A DNA stretch of 64,000 nucleotides from Agriotes lineatus (GCA_940337035.1 CALNHX010007681.1:1-64000), one strand, 5' to 3'; positions 21,436 through 32,929 are shown, counted from the stretch's first letter. A program made the numbers and translations. The notes: generated from the letters alone by a model not told the origin.

Positions 21436-21670
21436 CTACACCACCCGGTTCATTATTAGTAATTTCTCTGCCATTTGCTGAATCGTGAGCTTATGGTCTT
21501 GTACAGTTCGACCAGGTCGAAAGCCGCTTTGTGCATCTTCCAGGTTGTTCTCGAGTGCACTTCCTAATTTGTCTTCTAATATACCATATCCTCATACACT
21601 TTGGCGACTACACATAATAGTGGTATTCCTCTGTAGTCATTACAATCACGACAGTCTCCTTTTTAAATGC
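21436..21670 (-). pseudogene. LINE reverse transcriptase, N-terminal fingers
   Basis: Minus-strand translation gives CNDYRGIPLLCVVAKVYE (about 21650-21600) and, in a shifted frame, LEDAQSGFRPGRTVQDHKLT (about 21545-21480). These are the fingers motifs that precede motif A in LINE reverse transcriptases, so this continues the fragment at 20805-21185. Confidence 0.8.
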
Positions 21671-21852
21671 AGTGAAGTTACATACCGTGGTAAAAATCAC
21701 TACTTTCTATTTCTAGAATTGTGATGTATCTGGATGTGATAAAAAGAAATCTAAGCCATATTTGAAATCATAGCAATATATTTAGGTAGTAGGACCTATT
21801 GAAATTCAAACCCCAACCAACAAACGTAAATTTGTAAGCCAGTGTATTTGAG

Positions 21853-21950
21853 ACGGAAAATATTGTAACTAACTCGTGTGTTAATCGGCGATTAATTGCT
21901 AAAATAATTAATCGCCGATTAACACACGAGTTAGTTACAATATTTTCCGT
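21853..21950. repeat. Perfect 45-bp palindrome
   Basis: Left arm 21853-21897 and right arm 21906-21950 are exact reverse complements (start ACGGAAAATATTGTAACTAA; end TTAGTTACAATATTTTCCGT) around an 8-nt loop. No mismatch was seen, which is unusual in this heavily mutated region. Confidence 0.9.
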
Positions 21951-21959
21951 TAATCCTAT

Positions 21960-22290
21960 CTTCCATCATAAAAATTTGACACTTAAAGTTTTAATATAAA
22001 TGGTATCTCGGATTTTATCTATACTAAAATCGTTTATTAATAGAAAATCGTTCATTAATAGGGGTCATTAATGAGCGATTTAGGAAAATCAAAATAAATT
22101 AAGGAAATCTATAAATAAACCATCAATAGAAAAGAATATTTTTCTGTTATCACCAATACCGAATAATATATACAAGGTGTTTCAGAAATATGTACTGTAA
22201 ATTGCAAGGGGGTATATTTTCTCAAAATTCTCCAATGCGTGTGTGTGGAGCCTTCAGTTTATCAGCTGATTAATCGTAGCTTTCCACTCG
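21960..22290. other. Spacer with TATACAAGGTGTTTCAG motif
   Basis: No gene. Holds a short direct repeat (TCGTTTATTAATAG / TCGTTCATTAATAG at about 22030-22060) and a transposon-end-like TATACAAGGTGTTTCAG at about 22172. Confidence 0.4.
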
Positions 22291-22580
22291 TCACTATTTC
22301 TGGCCTTATATTTGAGTAGTTGATATGTATTACAATGCAACCACCTTCGTAGAATAGTGCATAAAGCGTAACGAATACAATAGCAAGTCCTCGGTTCGAA
22401 TCCGGGAATATGCAGAATGTTTTTCGCAGTCCACTGGACCGGTACTTAGCCCAGTCATTATTCAATATTGGGATACAATTAACGACGCACTCTTTTGAAG
22501 ACTAGAATATGAAGTAGAGTAACAAAACCATCGTACACACAACACATATATACACATGTGACTTGGAGATAGCACAACGG
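22290..22580 (+). repeat. Worn tRNA-derived SINE
   Basis: Has a B-box GGTTCGAATCC at about 22391 and, downstream, blocks shared with the SINE at 24484 (AATTAACnnnGCnCT, GnAGAGTAACAAnn then an ACACAC-rich end). Confidence 0.55.
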
Positions 22581-22628
22581 GCCCACCTTGAGGTCTAACT
22601 GCCTGTAAACTTGGTTTACCTCTGTAAC

Positions 22629-22810
22629 TGTAACACCCTTAAATAAGAGGCAAACACAGCCCTGGCTAGCTCAAACCCTAGCCAGAATGTGGTGTAAATA
22701 AGAACCAATCAGCGGTTTCTAAGGTTACAAAATGCATATATTACTTAAATCACAATAGGGCGCCAGTTGTTATTCACAACAAAAAACAAAACTGGCGATC
22801 GAAGTCGAGC
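22629..22810 (+). mobile_element. Putative LTR end plus primer-binding site
   Basis: A segment starting TGTAACACCCTTAAATAAG, a common start of insect Gypsy-type LTRs, ends about 160 bp later just before TGGCGATCGAAGTCGAG (22793-22809), which has the TGGCGAnCG form of a primer-binding site. No 3' LTR is seen in the window. Confidence 0.45.
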
Positions 22811-23480
22811 AATACCAAAAACTACACCGCAACTTGTACATGCTCTATGCGTGATTTTAGTAAATTCATATTTGAAATCGCCAGTGCGATTGATAAAATA
22901 GCTAATAAGTTATTTTTTTGAGTGAGATTGGAAATCAAAGGCTTTGTTTTTGGATCATCGCATAATTTATCGCAGGCGAAACTGTCTGTACAGTCAACAA
23001 CAAGTCAACCGTCAACAAGTGGAAGGCTTCAACACAGAACTCCACCAAGTGGAACACGCCGACGAGGAATATCTGTGGCTTATAGAACCCCGGAAAAGCA
23101 CCTTCAACGCAGAAAGTTCAGCGGGGTCATCTCTGACAACGCCGTCCAGGTACGTGGAAGACGCAAATGCAGCAGTAATGTTGCAGTGATAAAGATGAAG
23201 CAAAAAGATGCAGCATAGAGATGCAGCAAAAGAGACTCAACGATCGATAACGGCCGAAGTTTGTGTATGCGGCCTAAACCGTCTGCTCACACAAGAGGTT
23301 GTTTAGTGAAAGCATCCCACCATCGCCAAATACAAGGCCTACTTGAAATCGGGGTTCTCGTAGAAACAGATCCCAGCGGGCTACGAGTAGAATTTTCCGA
23401 CGGCGACCTCTCCCTTCAATTTCAAGGCGAAGAAGAGCGCCCGTGCTCCAAAAGTTTGGCAACCTCCGTCTTATAGCAAG
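22811..23480 (+). other. Possible retrotransposon leader/gag remnant
   Basis: Lies downstream of the putative primer-binding site and has overlapping medium-length frames (22922-23218 and 22944-23189; also 23261-23476). None shows a zinc knuckle or protease motif, so I do not assign a product. Position and lower AT content are the only support for gag. Confidence 0.3.
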
Positions 23481-24480
23481 GTGAGCGCATTCGAAATTAG
23501 TAATTCCTCGACTGCTGCGCTCGAAAAATAAAGATGGGAGCGGTGTACTTATAAATTAGGTATGCCAATGGCATCTAAGTGCACAATCCATTATAAGAAC
23601 AACAAAACATATGTGGCGTTACACAAAATTCAAAAATCCAAGTTCAAAACTGTATTACAACACGTACAGACTTTATAATATGATCCAGATTTTTTTGTAG
23701 GTCGGTCATGTTTCAGTTTTGGTGAGTTTGCTAAGTGTGAAAGCAGTGGCGTAACTTGGTAACCGCAGACCCCGCGGATTTAGGGGGGGGGGAGAGGTGA
23801 GCACGATGGGGCCCAAAGGGCTCTCTAATTTTCTTTTTCTTCCATTCAATAAACGCAAGCAGGAAAGAATCCTCCTATTTTGATTTTCATAATAATGGGA
23901 TGTCCACGCAAAAGCCAAAAGTAGTTTTGAATTTCCGGCCTTTAAATTCAAGCTGACATAGAATGTTTTGTAATATCGGGCATAGGTTAATGAAAGTGGC
24001 GAATTTCCCGCATTTGTAAGCTGATTTGAATTTACTTAATTGTAAGAATTCTAGAATTTAACAACATGATTTCCTATACAAATTTGGATTTGCAAATAAT
24101 CTTGAAATCTAGATAAACTAAAAGAGTTTAAAAGCGTGAAATAGTTGATAATCGGAATTTATCATCAATTTTTCCTGATATTGCGACAGCACTGTTATCA
24201 TTTTTTACCTCTTTCGGTCGCTTCAGCTGAAAGAAGCTGCTATGAATTAAAAGTAATGTCAGAAACAGAATGTACTAGGAAAGATTGAAAAACCTTTCTT
24301 TATTGTCCGCTGAATCGGAGATAGTTGATAAAATGGAATTGCAAGAGGTTATTACACATTTTGCAAACATTAAGGCCAGCAGGCGTAAGCACCTAACTTG
24401 AAATCATGTTTTTTTAACCATCTTAGTTAAAACATTGTTTTGTAGTGCCCAATCTTATTATTATTGAATGTATTATTATA
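23481..24480. other. Spacer; one hAT-like end
   Basis: No gene recognised. CAGTGGCGTAACTTGG at about 23743 looks like one terminus of a hAT-type element, followed by a G-tract; no matching second end was found. Confidence 0.35.
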
Positions 24481-24483
24481 AAA

Positions 24484-24674
24484 GCCGAGTAGTGCAGATG
24501 GGTAAGCGCTTGCCTTGCATTAAGCAAGTGATCGGTTCGAATCCCGTGAGGGCAGGAATTTTCCGCAGCCTTGCGATTGAAACCGGGCTCGGTGAGACCA
24601 TTCACAGTTGGGCACCAAATTAACTGTGCTCTACCCAGAACCACAGACCTAAGAGTTGGAGTAACAAGGTCAAT

Positions 24675-24677
<3 letters not shown>
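24484..24677 (+). repeat. tRNA-derived SINE
   Basis: Carries an A-box-like stretch (AGTGCAGATGGGTAAGCGC) and a B-box GGTTCGAATCC about 30 bp later, the split RNA polymerase III promoter of tRNA-type SINEs, then a body and an AACAAGGTCAATATAACACA lead into a microsatellite tail. A worn relative lies at 22290-22580. Confidence 0.75.

Positions 24678-24733
<56 letters not shown>
24678..24733. repeat. (AC)n microsatellite
   Basis: About 28 uninterrupted AC units directly after the SINE body. A minus-strand Val/Cys frame over it is an artefact. Confidence 0.95.
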
Positions 24734-24736
<3 letters not shown>

Positions 24737-24739
24737 TAC

Positions 24740-25355
24740 ACGTACTGCGTAGACTGTGACATCCCCATCTACACCATGGAAAGTGGCCACAACGGTTTTA
24801 GCGGTAGTAAAAGACACACAATTAAGTGATATAATTGTGGTTTTAATACACACTCTGATACACAGCAAATTAAGTCGATTGTGAAAATGACATCCGAGGT
24901 CACTAATACGGTGCAGCCAGGAATGTGTAAGTTGATGTCACAATTATAGGACACTTAAATTGTGTAAAAGCGATGTCTCAGTCTTAGTAAACCGAGAAGC
25001 TGTGTAACGGAGGTCATAATCATAAGAAATAGGCAAGATTTGTGCAAAATATGACACAAGTATACCGGGTATGCTAAGCTGAAAGGTCATCATTAGAATG
25101 TTTGAAATGACAAAAACCTCAGTTGTACATTTATGCAGACAGTTACAGACGATTTTCTTTTCATCGAGAAACTGATGACCTCATAAATGCATCTATATAA
25201 CCGAAATTATTCAGTTTCTTTGTTCTTTTAACAGTAGAAATAGGGTTAAATTCTATAAGATAATTATTTTAAATGACCTCGTTAAGATAAATTACGTATG
25301 TTTGAGACCTTATACAAAAATTGAATTTTTAAAAGTGAACATAGGGAAATAGCAA
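24740..25355. other. Spacer
   Basis: No gene recognised. Contains an isolated TATACCGGGTATGC (about 25063) like the ends of the element that follows. Confidence 0.4.
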
Positions 25356-25360
25356 TCGTA

Positions 25361-26194
25361 TACCGGGTGACAATGAGACTAGGGCCATGCTTATATCTTC
25401 TTTATTTATGAATAGACTTGGATAAAATTTTATACCAAGATACTAGACAGAATTTCTGATTGGCCGATAGATATAGTCAAAATGGCTGACTTCCGGTTTT
25501 ACCGGAAATGAGAATACCTTTAATTTTTTAAATGAAACACCCTGTATATTTTAAGTTTTTTTTAATCTACGAGTCAAATTACATATAATAGTCTTGTCAA
25601 ATTTCAATTTTTTTAAACAAAAAAATGATTTTTTGATTTTTATTTTTTACCATGGAAGGCCTTGACTTGGAAAAATTTATTCTAATTGACTCTAGCAACT
25701 CTTAATAATAGCTATTTTATCAATAAGGTCAATAACAAACCTATAATAAATGAATATAGTTTGCTAAACTCGTTTTTTAAGAAAAAGACACTTTTTTTAA
25801 ATCACACCTACTAAGGGCCATCTTGCTATTAGATAGAAAATGCAATTGCCAATCTAACGATATGCATTATGCACTACTATCTGAAACTAAAAATTAATTA
25901 ATCAATTATTCTTTAAAATATTTTTATGTAATAACTAATAATACCTAAGCAAATTTGGCAACACTGTTGTATGTAATTTGAGTCGTAGATTCAGAAAAAC
26001 ACAAAATATACAGGGTATTCCATTTAAAAAATCAAAGTTGGTATCATTTCCGGTAAAACCGAAAGTTAGCCATTTTGACTATATCTATGGGCCAATCAGA
26101 AATTATGTATAGTATCTTGGTATAAAATTGTATCCAAATCCATTCATTAATAGAGAAGATATAAGCATGGCCCTAGTCTCATTGTCACCCGGTA
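25361..26194. mobile_element. 834-bp MITE with about 240-bp inverted repeats
   Basis: Begins TACCGGGTGACAATGAGACT and ends in its reverse complement AGTCTCATTGTCACCCGGTA, flanked by TA on both sides. The inverted repeats extend inward for roughly 240 bp, including TTTCTGATTGGCC and CCGGTTTTACCGGAAATGA, with an ACACCCTGTATATTTT / AAATATACAGGGTATT block inside. The centre (about 25610-25950) is AT-rich and non-coding. A TA duplication suggests Tc1/mariner-type mobilisation. Confidence 0.8.
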
Positions 26195-26779
26195 TATTAT
26201 GCAGATTCCTGCTTGCCGCTTGAATTGATAGGATTGATAGTGGTATCAATCGAAAGAGAAAAAATGCGCTTAATTTTATACTACTTTACTTGAATTTGTT
26301 GCTTCTGTAAGATAGAAACAGCTTAAAACTGTAATAAATATTGTGCATTTTATTCACAAAAAAAAGCAGAACAGCCATGATCAAATTTGTTTCTGCCAAA
26401 ATTAATGTTATTTTCTGTTAGTTATTAATTCACATATTTAACTAATTACTATGAATAATGTTGAGTATTCTAATGAATATTTGGGAATATCTAAATTTTA
26501 AAATTAACATTTTTATGCACAATTTACATTATTCAATAAATTTTTAATACTAAACGATGCGGAAATTTATTCTCTTTAATTTAGTACCACTACCATTTTT
26601 TTCCACAAAAATGGTGACCAGGTATATGCATAACCGTGAACCGGTATACGATTTCCCATGCTAGGTCCCTATGTTCGCACCTTAAGTGAAACACTCGGTA
26701 GATTGTTTGTCACCAAAGATTTTTTTCGCTTTTTCAACAATATGTCACTTCAAGAACGAGGTAACTAATATGCAACTAC

Positions 26780-27120
26780 TATGCATTTATGATGTCTCCG
26801 AGACTAGAAAATTCTCGATCTCGTCTCATCTCTCGACATTCAAGATCGAGACATATATTTTTCGATCTCTGAATTTTCGAGACGAGATTAATCAAATTCT
26901 CGAATATTCAAGACGAGATTAAAAACATTCTCATCTCGACAGATTTTCAATAATATTTTTAAAACCAATATAAAAATGTAATAGAATCGGCCTGTTAGTG
27001 GTAGTGCCACCGAAATTCGAGATCGAGATTGGCATCTATCGATCTGAAATATTCTAGAAAAGCGAGATTAATCGAATTCTCGAATATTTGAGACCAGATT
27101 AACTAAATTCTAGGTATCGA
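26780..27120. repeat. TCTCGA-rich repetitive tract
   Basis: Many TCTCGA / TCGAGA motifs. A core such as GAGATTAATCAAATTCTCGAAT (about 26883) recurs as GAGATTAATCGAATTCTCGAAT (about 27064), indicating duplication with about 180-bp spacing. Confidence 0.6.
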
Positions 27121-27179
27121 CAGTTTTTCAGTAGTACGAGTATTTTTTAAACCCCCATAACCAAATCAAACAGTTATAG

Positions 27180-27370
27180 GACTTTCTTTTAGTTTTTACT
27201 TCCCTCCTCTAAGAGACAAAGGAGTAGCTATTGTAATCGCAAAAAAATCACCCTTCGATGTTTTTCCAAATCTTCACGTTTCAGGGCTTAGAGATGACGA
27301 AAAACAGGTTTTCTCAATTCCGACTGTCGGCCTGCCTGTCTGTTGCCCGTATACCTCAAAAACAAAATGT
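27180..27370 (+). repeat. Dispersed repeat family A, copy 3
   Basis: Ordered blocks CAAATCTTCACGTTTCAGGG, GATGACGAAAAACAGG, TCTCAATTCCGACTGTCGGCCTGCCTGTCTG, ACCTCAAAAAC; closest to the copy at 37.2 kb. Confidence 0.75.
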
Positions 27371-27620
27371 ATACAAGGTGAGCACTTTAAAAAATTAAAT
27401 TCTGTCTATTTTTGCTGTAACATCAAGAACCACTACTTAAATGAAAGTAATATTTTTACATAGCTCAGGTTTTTACCCTTGCCGAAAAAGGGCAAATTTT
27501 GAACCCAACATATATAGGGTGAACACCTTAACCAAATAAAATTTGGTTTATTTGTTTTAACTCAGAAACAGATAAGAGTAATTTGCACATAGCTCAGGCT
27601 TCGCCCTTGACAAAAATGAG
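27370..27620. repeat. Tandem duplication, about 170-bp unit
   Basis: ACAAGGTGAGCACTTTAA..CATAGCTCAGGTTTTTACCCTTG is followed by AGGGTGAACACCTTAA..CATAGCTCAGGCTTCGCCCTTG. A related stretch lies at about 51410-51540. Confidence 0.6.
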
Positions 27621-28292
27621 ACCCAACAGATTCTTTGCTCAAAGAAGAGTGCTACCTGAAGCTTGCAACTTTGTTATAGAAACTCTGCATAAAACTTCTG
27701 CAGATATAAATTTTACAAATATAAAGGTTTGGCTAAAAAAGTTTGATGTTTTAATTTTGCTGGAGAGCTATGAATTATACCAATTAATTTCTGCCTATCA
27801 GTTAGCAAATAAAATGAAATTTTTATTCTTATGTGGTTTTATTAGAAAGTAGAAAAAATACCTATATTTAAACAAATAAAACATTTCTGTAGTACAAAAT
27901 AACGACCCTACATATAAAAATAGGTATCTCATACATATTAGAAAGTGGTATACAGTGGGTCCTAAGCAACACAAAGTATGGGTGATTTTCTAATAGATAT
28001 TAATTAATTGATTGAAAGCAAATTTTTAAAAAGAATTCGGTACATCTGGACTTTACTCATGTCAACATAGTAAGGCAATTGTTTTAATAAGGTTGCCGGA
28101 AAAAAATAATTTAATAATTTATTAAACTTGAGTTACGTTTGAAAAGATTATTTCAACCTGTTTACTGGTTTTTGGCAAGGGAAAACACCATTATTACTTG
28201 ACTAATCATCGGTAACAAGCGAAAAAGTAATTAGTAATTATATGTGGTTAATAATCACAGCATATTTATAATATAATAATAATAATAATATA
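27620..28292. other. Spacer, no gene recognised
   Basis: An 89-codon frame at 27583-27852 has no motif I recognise. A short (AAT)n run lies at about 28270-28290. Confidence 0.4.
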
Positions 28293-28445
28293 TACAGTCA
28301 GACCTCGCCGTTCGCGACTTTGCGGTTCGCTGATTTGATTTTAAGCGGGGCACCCTTGTGCTCCCTTTTCTTTGCCGTTCGCGGATATTTGCTTTGCCGT
28401 TCGCGGATGGAATTGCCAACGTTAACTGTTTCAACTTTCACACAC

Positions 28446-28639
28446 TAACGGCCGGTCTTGTGAAGGCCGCTAATCTAAAGTTAACTTTAATTCGCTGTTA
28501 AAATAAACAAAAGCTCATAGAAGTTTGTTTACTAATGAATAATATGTCATAAGCGCCAACGTTTTGATGAGCTTTTGTTTATTTTAACAGCGATTTAAAG
28601 TTAACGTCAGGTTAGTGACCTTCATAAGAACGGCCGTAA
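28446..28639. repeat. Foldback nested in the pogo/Tigger element
   Basis: TAACGGCCGGTCTTGTGAAG and CTGTTAAAATAAACAAAAGC on the left are matched by their reverse complements GCTTTTGTTTATTTTAACAG and CTTCATAAGAACGGCCGT on the right. Confidence 0.8.
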
Positions 28640-28926
28640 GTAAATAAAGCAGACGTATGCGCTTTATATCAAGAACACCTAAATAACATTATTTATCACG
28701 AACTTGTAAACACACTTATCGAGCCTATTTCTTTGAATCTCTTATTACCAAATCGAACCTGAAATAAATTGTACAATTATAACTTGAATAAACAAATGGA
28801 CATTCAAGCTCTAGATTCAAGTGGCAGACTTATGTTACGTATGGAATTTTAATTCAAACTTGACTGTCTTCTCGAGCGTTTATGCCGAAAATTCAATTGA
28901 GTTTAATTTTTAAAACACCGAAAACC

Positions 28927-28998
28927 ATGTCGTCAAAGCGTAAAGTTTCTGCTTCAGATTTGCCAGACAAAAAACGCAGCAAAGTTTTGGGTTTTTGA
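28927..28998 (+). pseudogene. Truncated start of a pogo/Tigger transposase
   Basis: ATG opens a 23-residue basic peptide, MSSKRKVSASDLPDKKRSKV, which is the style of N-terminus that precedes the CENP-B-type helix-turn-helix in Tigger transposases. It ends in a stop after a few residues, and the rest of the gene has been deleted. Confidence 0.5.
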
Positions 28999-29139
28999 GA
29001 TTGCATAGTATAAATAAATCTAGTTAATGGAACCTAACCCCGTATTTATCATTTATGCGTTTACTTGCGCATCGCGGTTTTGCGCATCGCGGCATTCTTC
29101 TGGAACGTAACCCCCGCGAACGGCGAGGTCGGACTGTAT

Positions 29140-30083
29140 TTATTTTCTCAACAGGCATAGTCGCATAGTTCCCAATTACAAAACAAAATTATAAATATTA
29201 TACACCAAGTAGAAAGATGATGAGCTCACGAGCACGTAGTGCGAGTGAGATCATATCTTTGAGTTAATAAATGTTTAATACACGTAGCGTATATATGTTT
29301 TCATTCAAATTTGACGAAATTTTTAATAAAAAATTTAAACATATTCAAATTAATATATAAATTTGCCCATTCATCGTCGATTTGATCTAAATTGTAGTAA
29401 TTATATATTACACACTAAAAATAGAAAGAATAATTGAATGTAAATATTTGTAGAAATCATAAAAATATGTTGTTCTGCATTGAAACGTTTTTAATTCTCT
29501 AGTGAATTAAACTTTTTTCATTCTCTAGTGAATGTAAACACTTTTATTTCTCTTGTGAATCATATATTGTTTATGAAGGTTGTTATGGAGTTAATAATGT
29601 CACTTTAAACTGTCAAAATTGAATAATAGTTATTTACTATACAAGTGGGATAACAGCATGATGCATTATCACACATGTATTGTACAAAATTTTATCTACG
29701 ACTGCCTAAAATTGAAAAAAGTGCATTAAGAGAAATGTCAGATCTGTCATTTTCAAAAATATTTTAGTAGGCAAATGTCATTATGTCATTCATTTGACAC
29801 TATTATAAGTCATTACACAACTCAGTTGCGTAATGAAACCATTACGCAACTGAGTTGTGTAATGACTTTATTACGTAACTGAAATAGTGTCAAATGAGTG
29901 ACGTAATGAGTAACTTATCCCATTGGAGTAGATAAAATAAATTATCTTACTAATATTTGTACCGATCTCAGAAAGGGCAAAAAAAAGAAAATCTAAACAA
30001 TATTGATTTAATTAAAAATAGATTAAGTTAAAACCTACATATTAGAAAGCAAAGAACAGCAAAAACACGACTTGACATTTGAG
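29140..30083. repeat. Spacer with two hairpins
   Basis: A hairpin at 29214-29262 (AGATGATGAGCTCACGAGCAC against GTGCGAGTGAGATCATATCT) and a stronger foldback at 29790-29898 (CATTTGACACTATT.. and AGTCATTACACAACTCAGTTG with its reverse complement). A short direct repeat TTCTCTAGTGAAT occurs near 29505 and 29525. No gene. Confidence 0.6.
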
Positions 30084-30698
30084 TAGGGTGACCACTGACC
30101 ACCTCTCAGGGTTTCACCCATAGTCTTATTACGGTTTCAACGCCAGATCTCCGGGCTCCGGGTTTTGTTATAATTTCTCGGGGTTATGCTAATTTTGTAA
30201 TAATGTCTTCTAACATTAACTTCACCGTAAGTCGGCTATAATAATAAAAATAAAATCGCCACCATAAATCTCGATCAAGGCGCTAGCGTATAATCTTTAA
30301 TTTTATTGTAATCAAAGGTATGATACCTATATCTCTTTCTATTTATCTTAATGGTCTGTTTGCGATTTCACAAGCTGCATGTTAGCCTACTTCAGCCGGT
30401 AGTTGAGTCAATGCAACTATAGCGAAGGCCCCGTGACCGTCTGTGTTTATGTTTTATTTTGAATACATGCAGATCAAGCAGAAACAAAACAATCCGTGTT
30501 CAGTACGGCGCGGCGTACGATGTGGACAAGTATTTCAGTTACACATTTGCCGACCATTAATAGAAATTAATAAAAACATGGTTGTTATTTGCTTGCTTTT
30601 TGTTTCTTATAAACATTCTGCATTTGTCATTGAAAAAACCCTTTTTTTAACTTACGAAGGATCTCAGGGTTTGTATACATTGAAAACTGGTCACCCTA
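30084..30698. mobile_element. Probable hAT-like MITE
   Basis: Ends TAGGGTGACCA and TGGTCACCCTA are inverted repeats. Flanking 8-mers (CATTTGAG and GATTTGCC) agree at 5 of 8 positions, so an old 8-bp duplication is possible. A TCTCAGGGTTT block lies near each end in direct orientation. A 102-codon frame at 30443-30751 has no known motif and crosses the right end. Confidence 0.5.
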
Positions 30699-30699
30699 G

Positions 30700-31220
30700 A
30701 TTTGCCGTATATATGTTACTTCAAAAAGTAAGCATGTCAATAACGATATAATTTACATGCGTAGGTACCTACTTGAATAACAATAAAATCCAACAGACAC
30801 TTATAAAACTTACCACTTTTTTAATTTTTGGGTTGAAAACAATTTCAGCTTTAAAAAACTGAACATATAGTGTTACTGTTGATAAGTGTACATTGTTTCA
30901 AGGCAATCGCGATTGTAATTAAATAAAGAAAAATACTAGTAGTGAAATAACTCGTTAAAGAGCAATTTTAGGTATACATACAGAATGATTAAAAAAGAGA
31001 TATAAATAGTTGCCTCTGTCGCATTACTTTTTTTGTAAATATAGTTTGATGAATAAACGTACAGACGAGTTCAATTTTGCGAACAATGGAATGTTTCATA
31101 GAAGATATAAGTAACTACTTATCAACCTAAAAACCACAGAAATTATCAAAATAAATGGCTTATTTATATTTGGTAAGGTATTTTAAATAATACAATTATT
31201 GGTTTATTACATTTTCTAAG
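30700..31220. other. AT-rich spacer
   Basis: No gene recognised. Confidence 0.4.
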
Positions 31221-31224
31221 AAAT

Positions 31225-31530
31225 CATATTGAAGACACTTCAATGGATAACCTTCAATTAGATTTAAAAGTAAAATGTTATTTTCAACAAGATAATGCAC
31301 TTGGCCATAATGGTGTTTTAGTGAGGCAATATTTGAACAACACATTTGGTAAGTAGTGGGTAGGAACTCATCTCCCTATACCATATCACCTATATCACCG
31401 GACATGAGTCCGCACGACGTTTTACTTTTGGGATACCTGAAGGATATTATTTATACAGAAAGGTATGATAACCTCCAGATGATCCAAGACAAAAATAAGC
31501 AAGTTTTAAGTGACATTGATTGAAGAAACC
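31225..31530 (+). pseudogene. mariner/Tc1-type transposase fragment
   Basis: Translation gives CYFQQDNALGHNGVLVRQYL and NNTFG, the QQDnA..H motif carrying the second catalytic aspartate of DD(E/D) transposases of the mariner/Tc type, then THLPIPY. After a frameshift near 31385 it continues SPDMSPHDVLLLGYLKDIIY, the SPD..P.D..L.G.LK motif carrying the third acidic residue. The N-terminal helix-turn-helix and first aspartate are not found. One stop lies between the blocks. Confidence 0.8.
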
Positions 31531-31559
31531 TGAGTCGTCTTTCATGCAACACATATATT

Positions 31560-32575
31560 GTTTTAATAAAATTGTTCAGATTTTAAATTTTTAAATAAAT
31601 TGTTCAAATTTTTAATTATCATGACTACGTTATCTTGCACGCAAAAAATGGTTTTCTTTCAATATTTAAATTTTGCTGACAGCCTACACTTAACTACTAT
31701 TTTAATAACTTTTAACTTTAAATTTTACTTTTCAATGACATTTGTAACAGTGTCAACTAATAAAAATTCCATTTTCAAATATCATTTAGATTTAAAAATT
31801 TGGAAATTATTTTTAGTACGTAGTTTCAATAACCTTCAATTCAAAAATAAGATTTAAAAATAACTCTTGCTGTTTAATTTTTTAAAATTATTTAAACTTA
31901 CAAGTAATTTCTAATAAGTGTCAATATTTTAAATTTCCAAATCTAGATTACAATTTATAAAAATTTTATTTTAAAAACACATTTTTATTTATTTTGGGTT
32001 TAAAAATAATTTTTAAAATGTATTTAATAGTAATTGCTAGTTGATTCACTTTACGAGTAATTGAAATATAATTTCTAAACTTAACTTCAATATTTTTATT
32101 TAAATTTAAGACCTTCTTGAGTTATCTTTAATTTAAAAAGATCTTTTAATTATTAAATACGCGCTAGGGCAGAGAGAAATGGAACAAGTGCTGTAGGAAC
32201 TACGAACCAAACATCCAGAGAACCCGCCGTACTATATTGCTATTTGATATACGTGATATACGTGATCCTAATAATAACATAACAGCTTCTACTACAAGCG
32301 GTTTTTTAGTTCCATCTTAATTCGGTAGTTATAGGTGGCGCCACAAGTCAAATTGTGTAAAGAGGTCACAATAGTTGCTGGATACCATGTGAACTATTGT
32401 GGATTATGACTTCACAGATGGCCAAATTCAGAGTTTTGCCTATACGTTATAATTTGACGTAAAGAACAATAAAAACGAAGAAAAAATTACAACATCCAGT
32501 GTATGAGGTCACTATACGTGAAGCCGTTACAGTACACGATGATGTACACACAAGAGGTCACTCTCAATACAATAC
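31560..32575. other. Very AT-rich spacer
   Basis: Phe/Leu/Ile-rich frames such as 31600-31857 reflect composition. No gene recognised. Confidence 0.4.
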
Positions 32576-32576
32576 A

Positions 32577-32606
32577 AACACACACACACACACACACGCA
32601 CGCACG

Positions 32607-32664
<58 letters not shown>

Positions 32665-32667
32665 CAC
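32577..32667. repeat. (AC)n microsatellite with ACGC interruptions
   Basis: About 45 AC units with three CGCA interruptions near 32598-32611. Confidence 0.95.
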
Positions 32668-32929
32668 CTAACAAAATGGTTGCGCTTCAACTTTGTTATG
32701 GTTCTTTTCTAACTTTCCCTGTACTAGTAGAAATTGGCTAGTTGAACTTTATTCCGATTAGCCCGTGGTTTCATTTGGTAATTTTTCATGCATTAGAATA
32801 TGCCTAGTTAGTTGTATTTTAGTTTTTAAACATTTATTGAAAATTAATAGGTAGTTTCGTATGCACCTCTCCTAGTAATTAACTAGATATTATTATTTAA
32901 ATTTATTCTGTCCAAATCCATTCATATTT

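Larger units (their letters stand above)
28295..29136 (+). mobile_element. pogo/Tigger-type element, internally deleted
   Basis: 842 bp with 22-bp terminal inverted repeats (CAGTCAGACCTCGCCGTTCG at the left; CGAACGGCGAGGTCGGACTG at the right, one mismatch) and TA on both sides. These CAGTnnnnCCTCG-type ends and the TA duplication are typical of the pogo/Tigger branch. Repeats of GCCGTTCGCGGAT occur just inside the left end. A transposase start remains at 28927, and a foldback is nested at 28446-28639. Confidence 0.88.

Noticed and set aside
24423..24868. Minus-strand frames rich in Val/Cys
   Set aside because: They translate an (AC)n microsatellite and have no other coding signal.
32487..32741. 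Frames of His/Thr or Cys/Val repeats on both strands
   Set aside because: Microsatellite translation artefacts.
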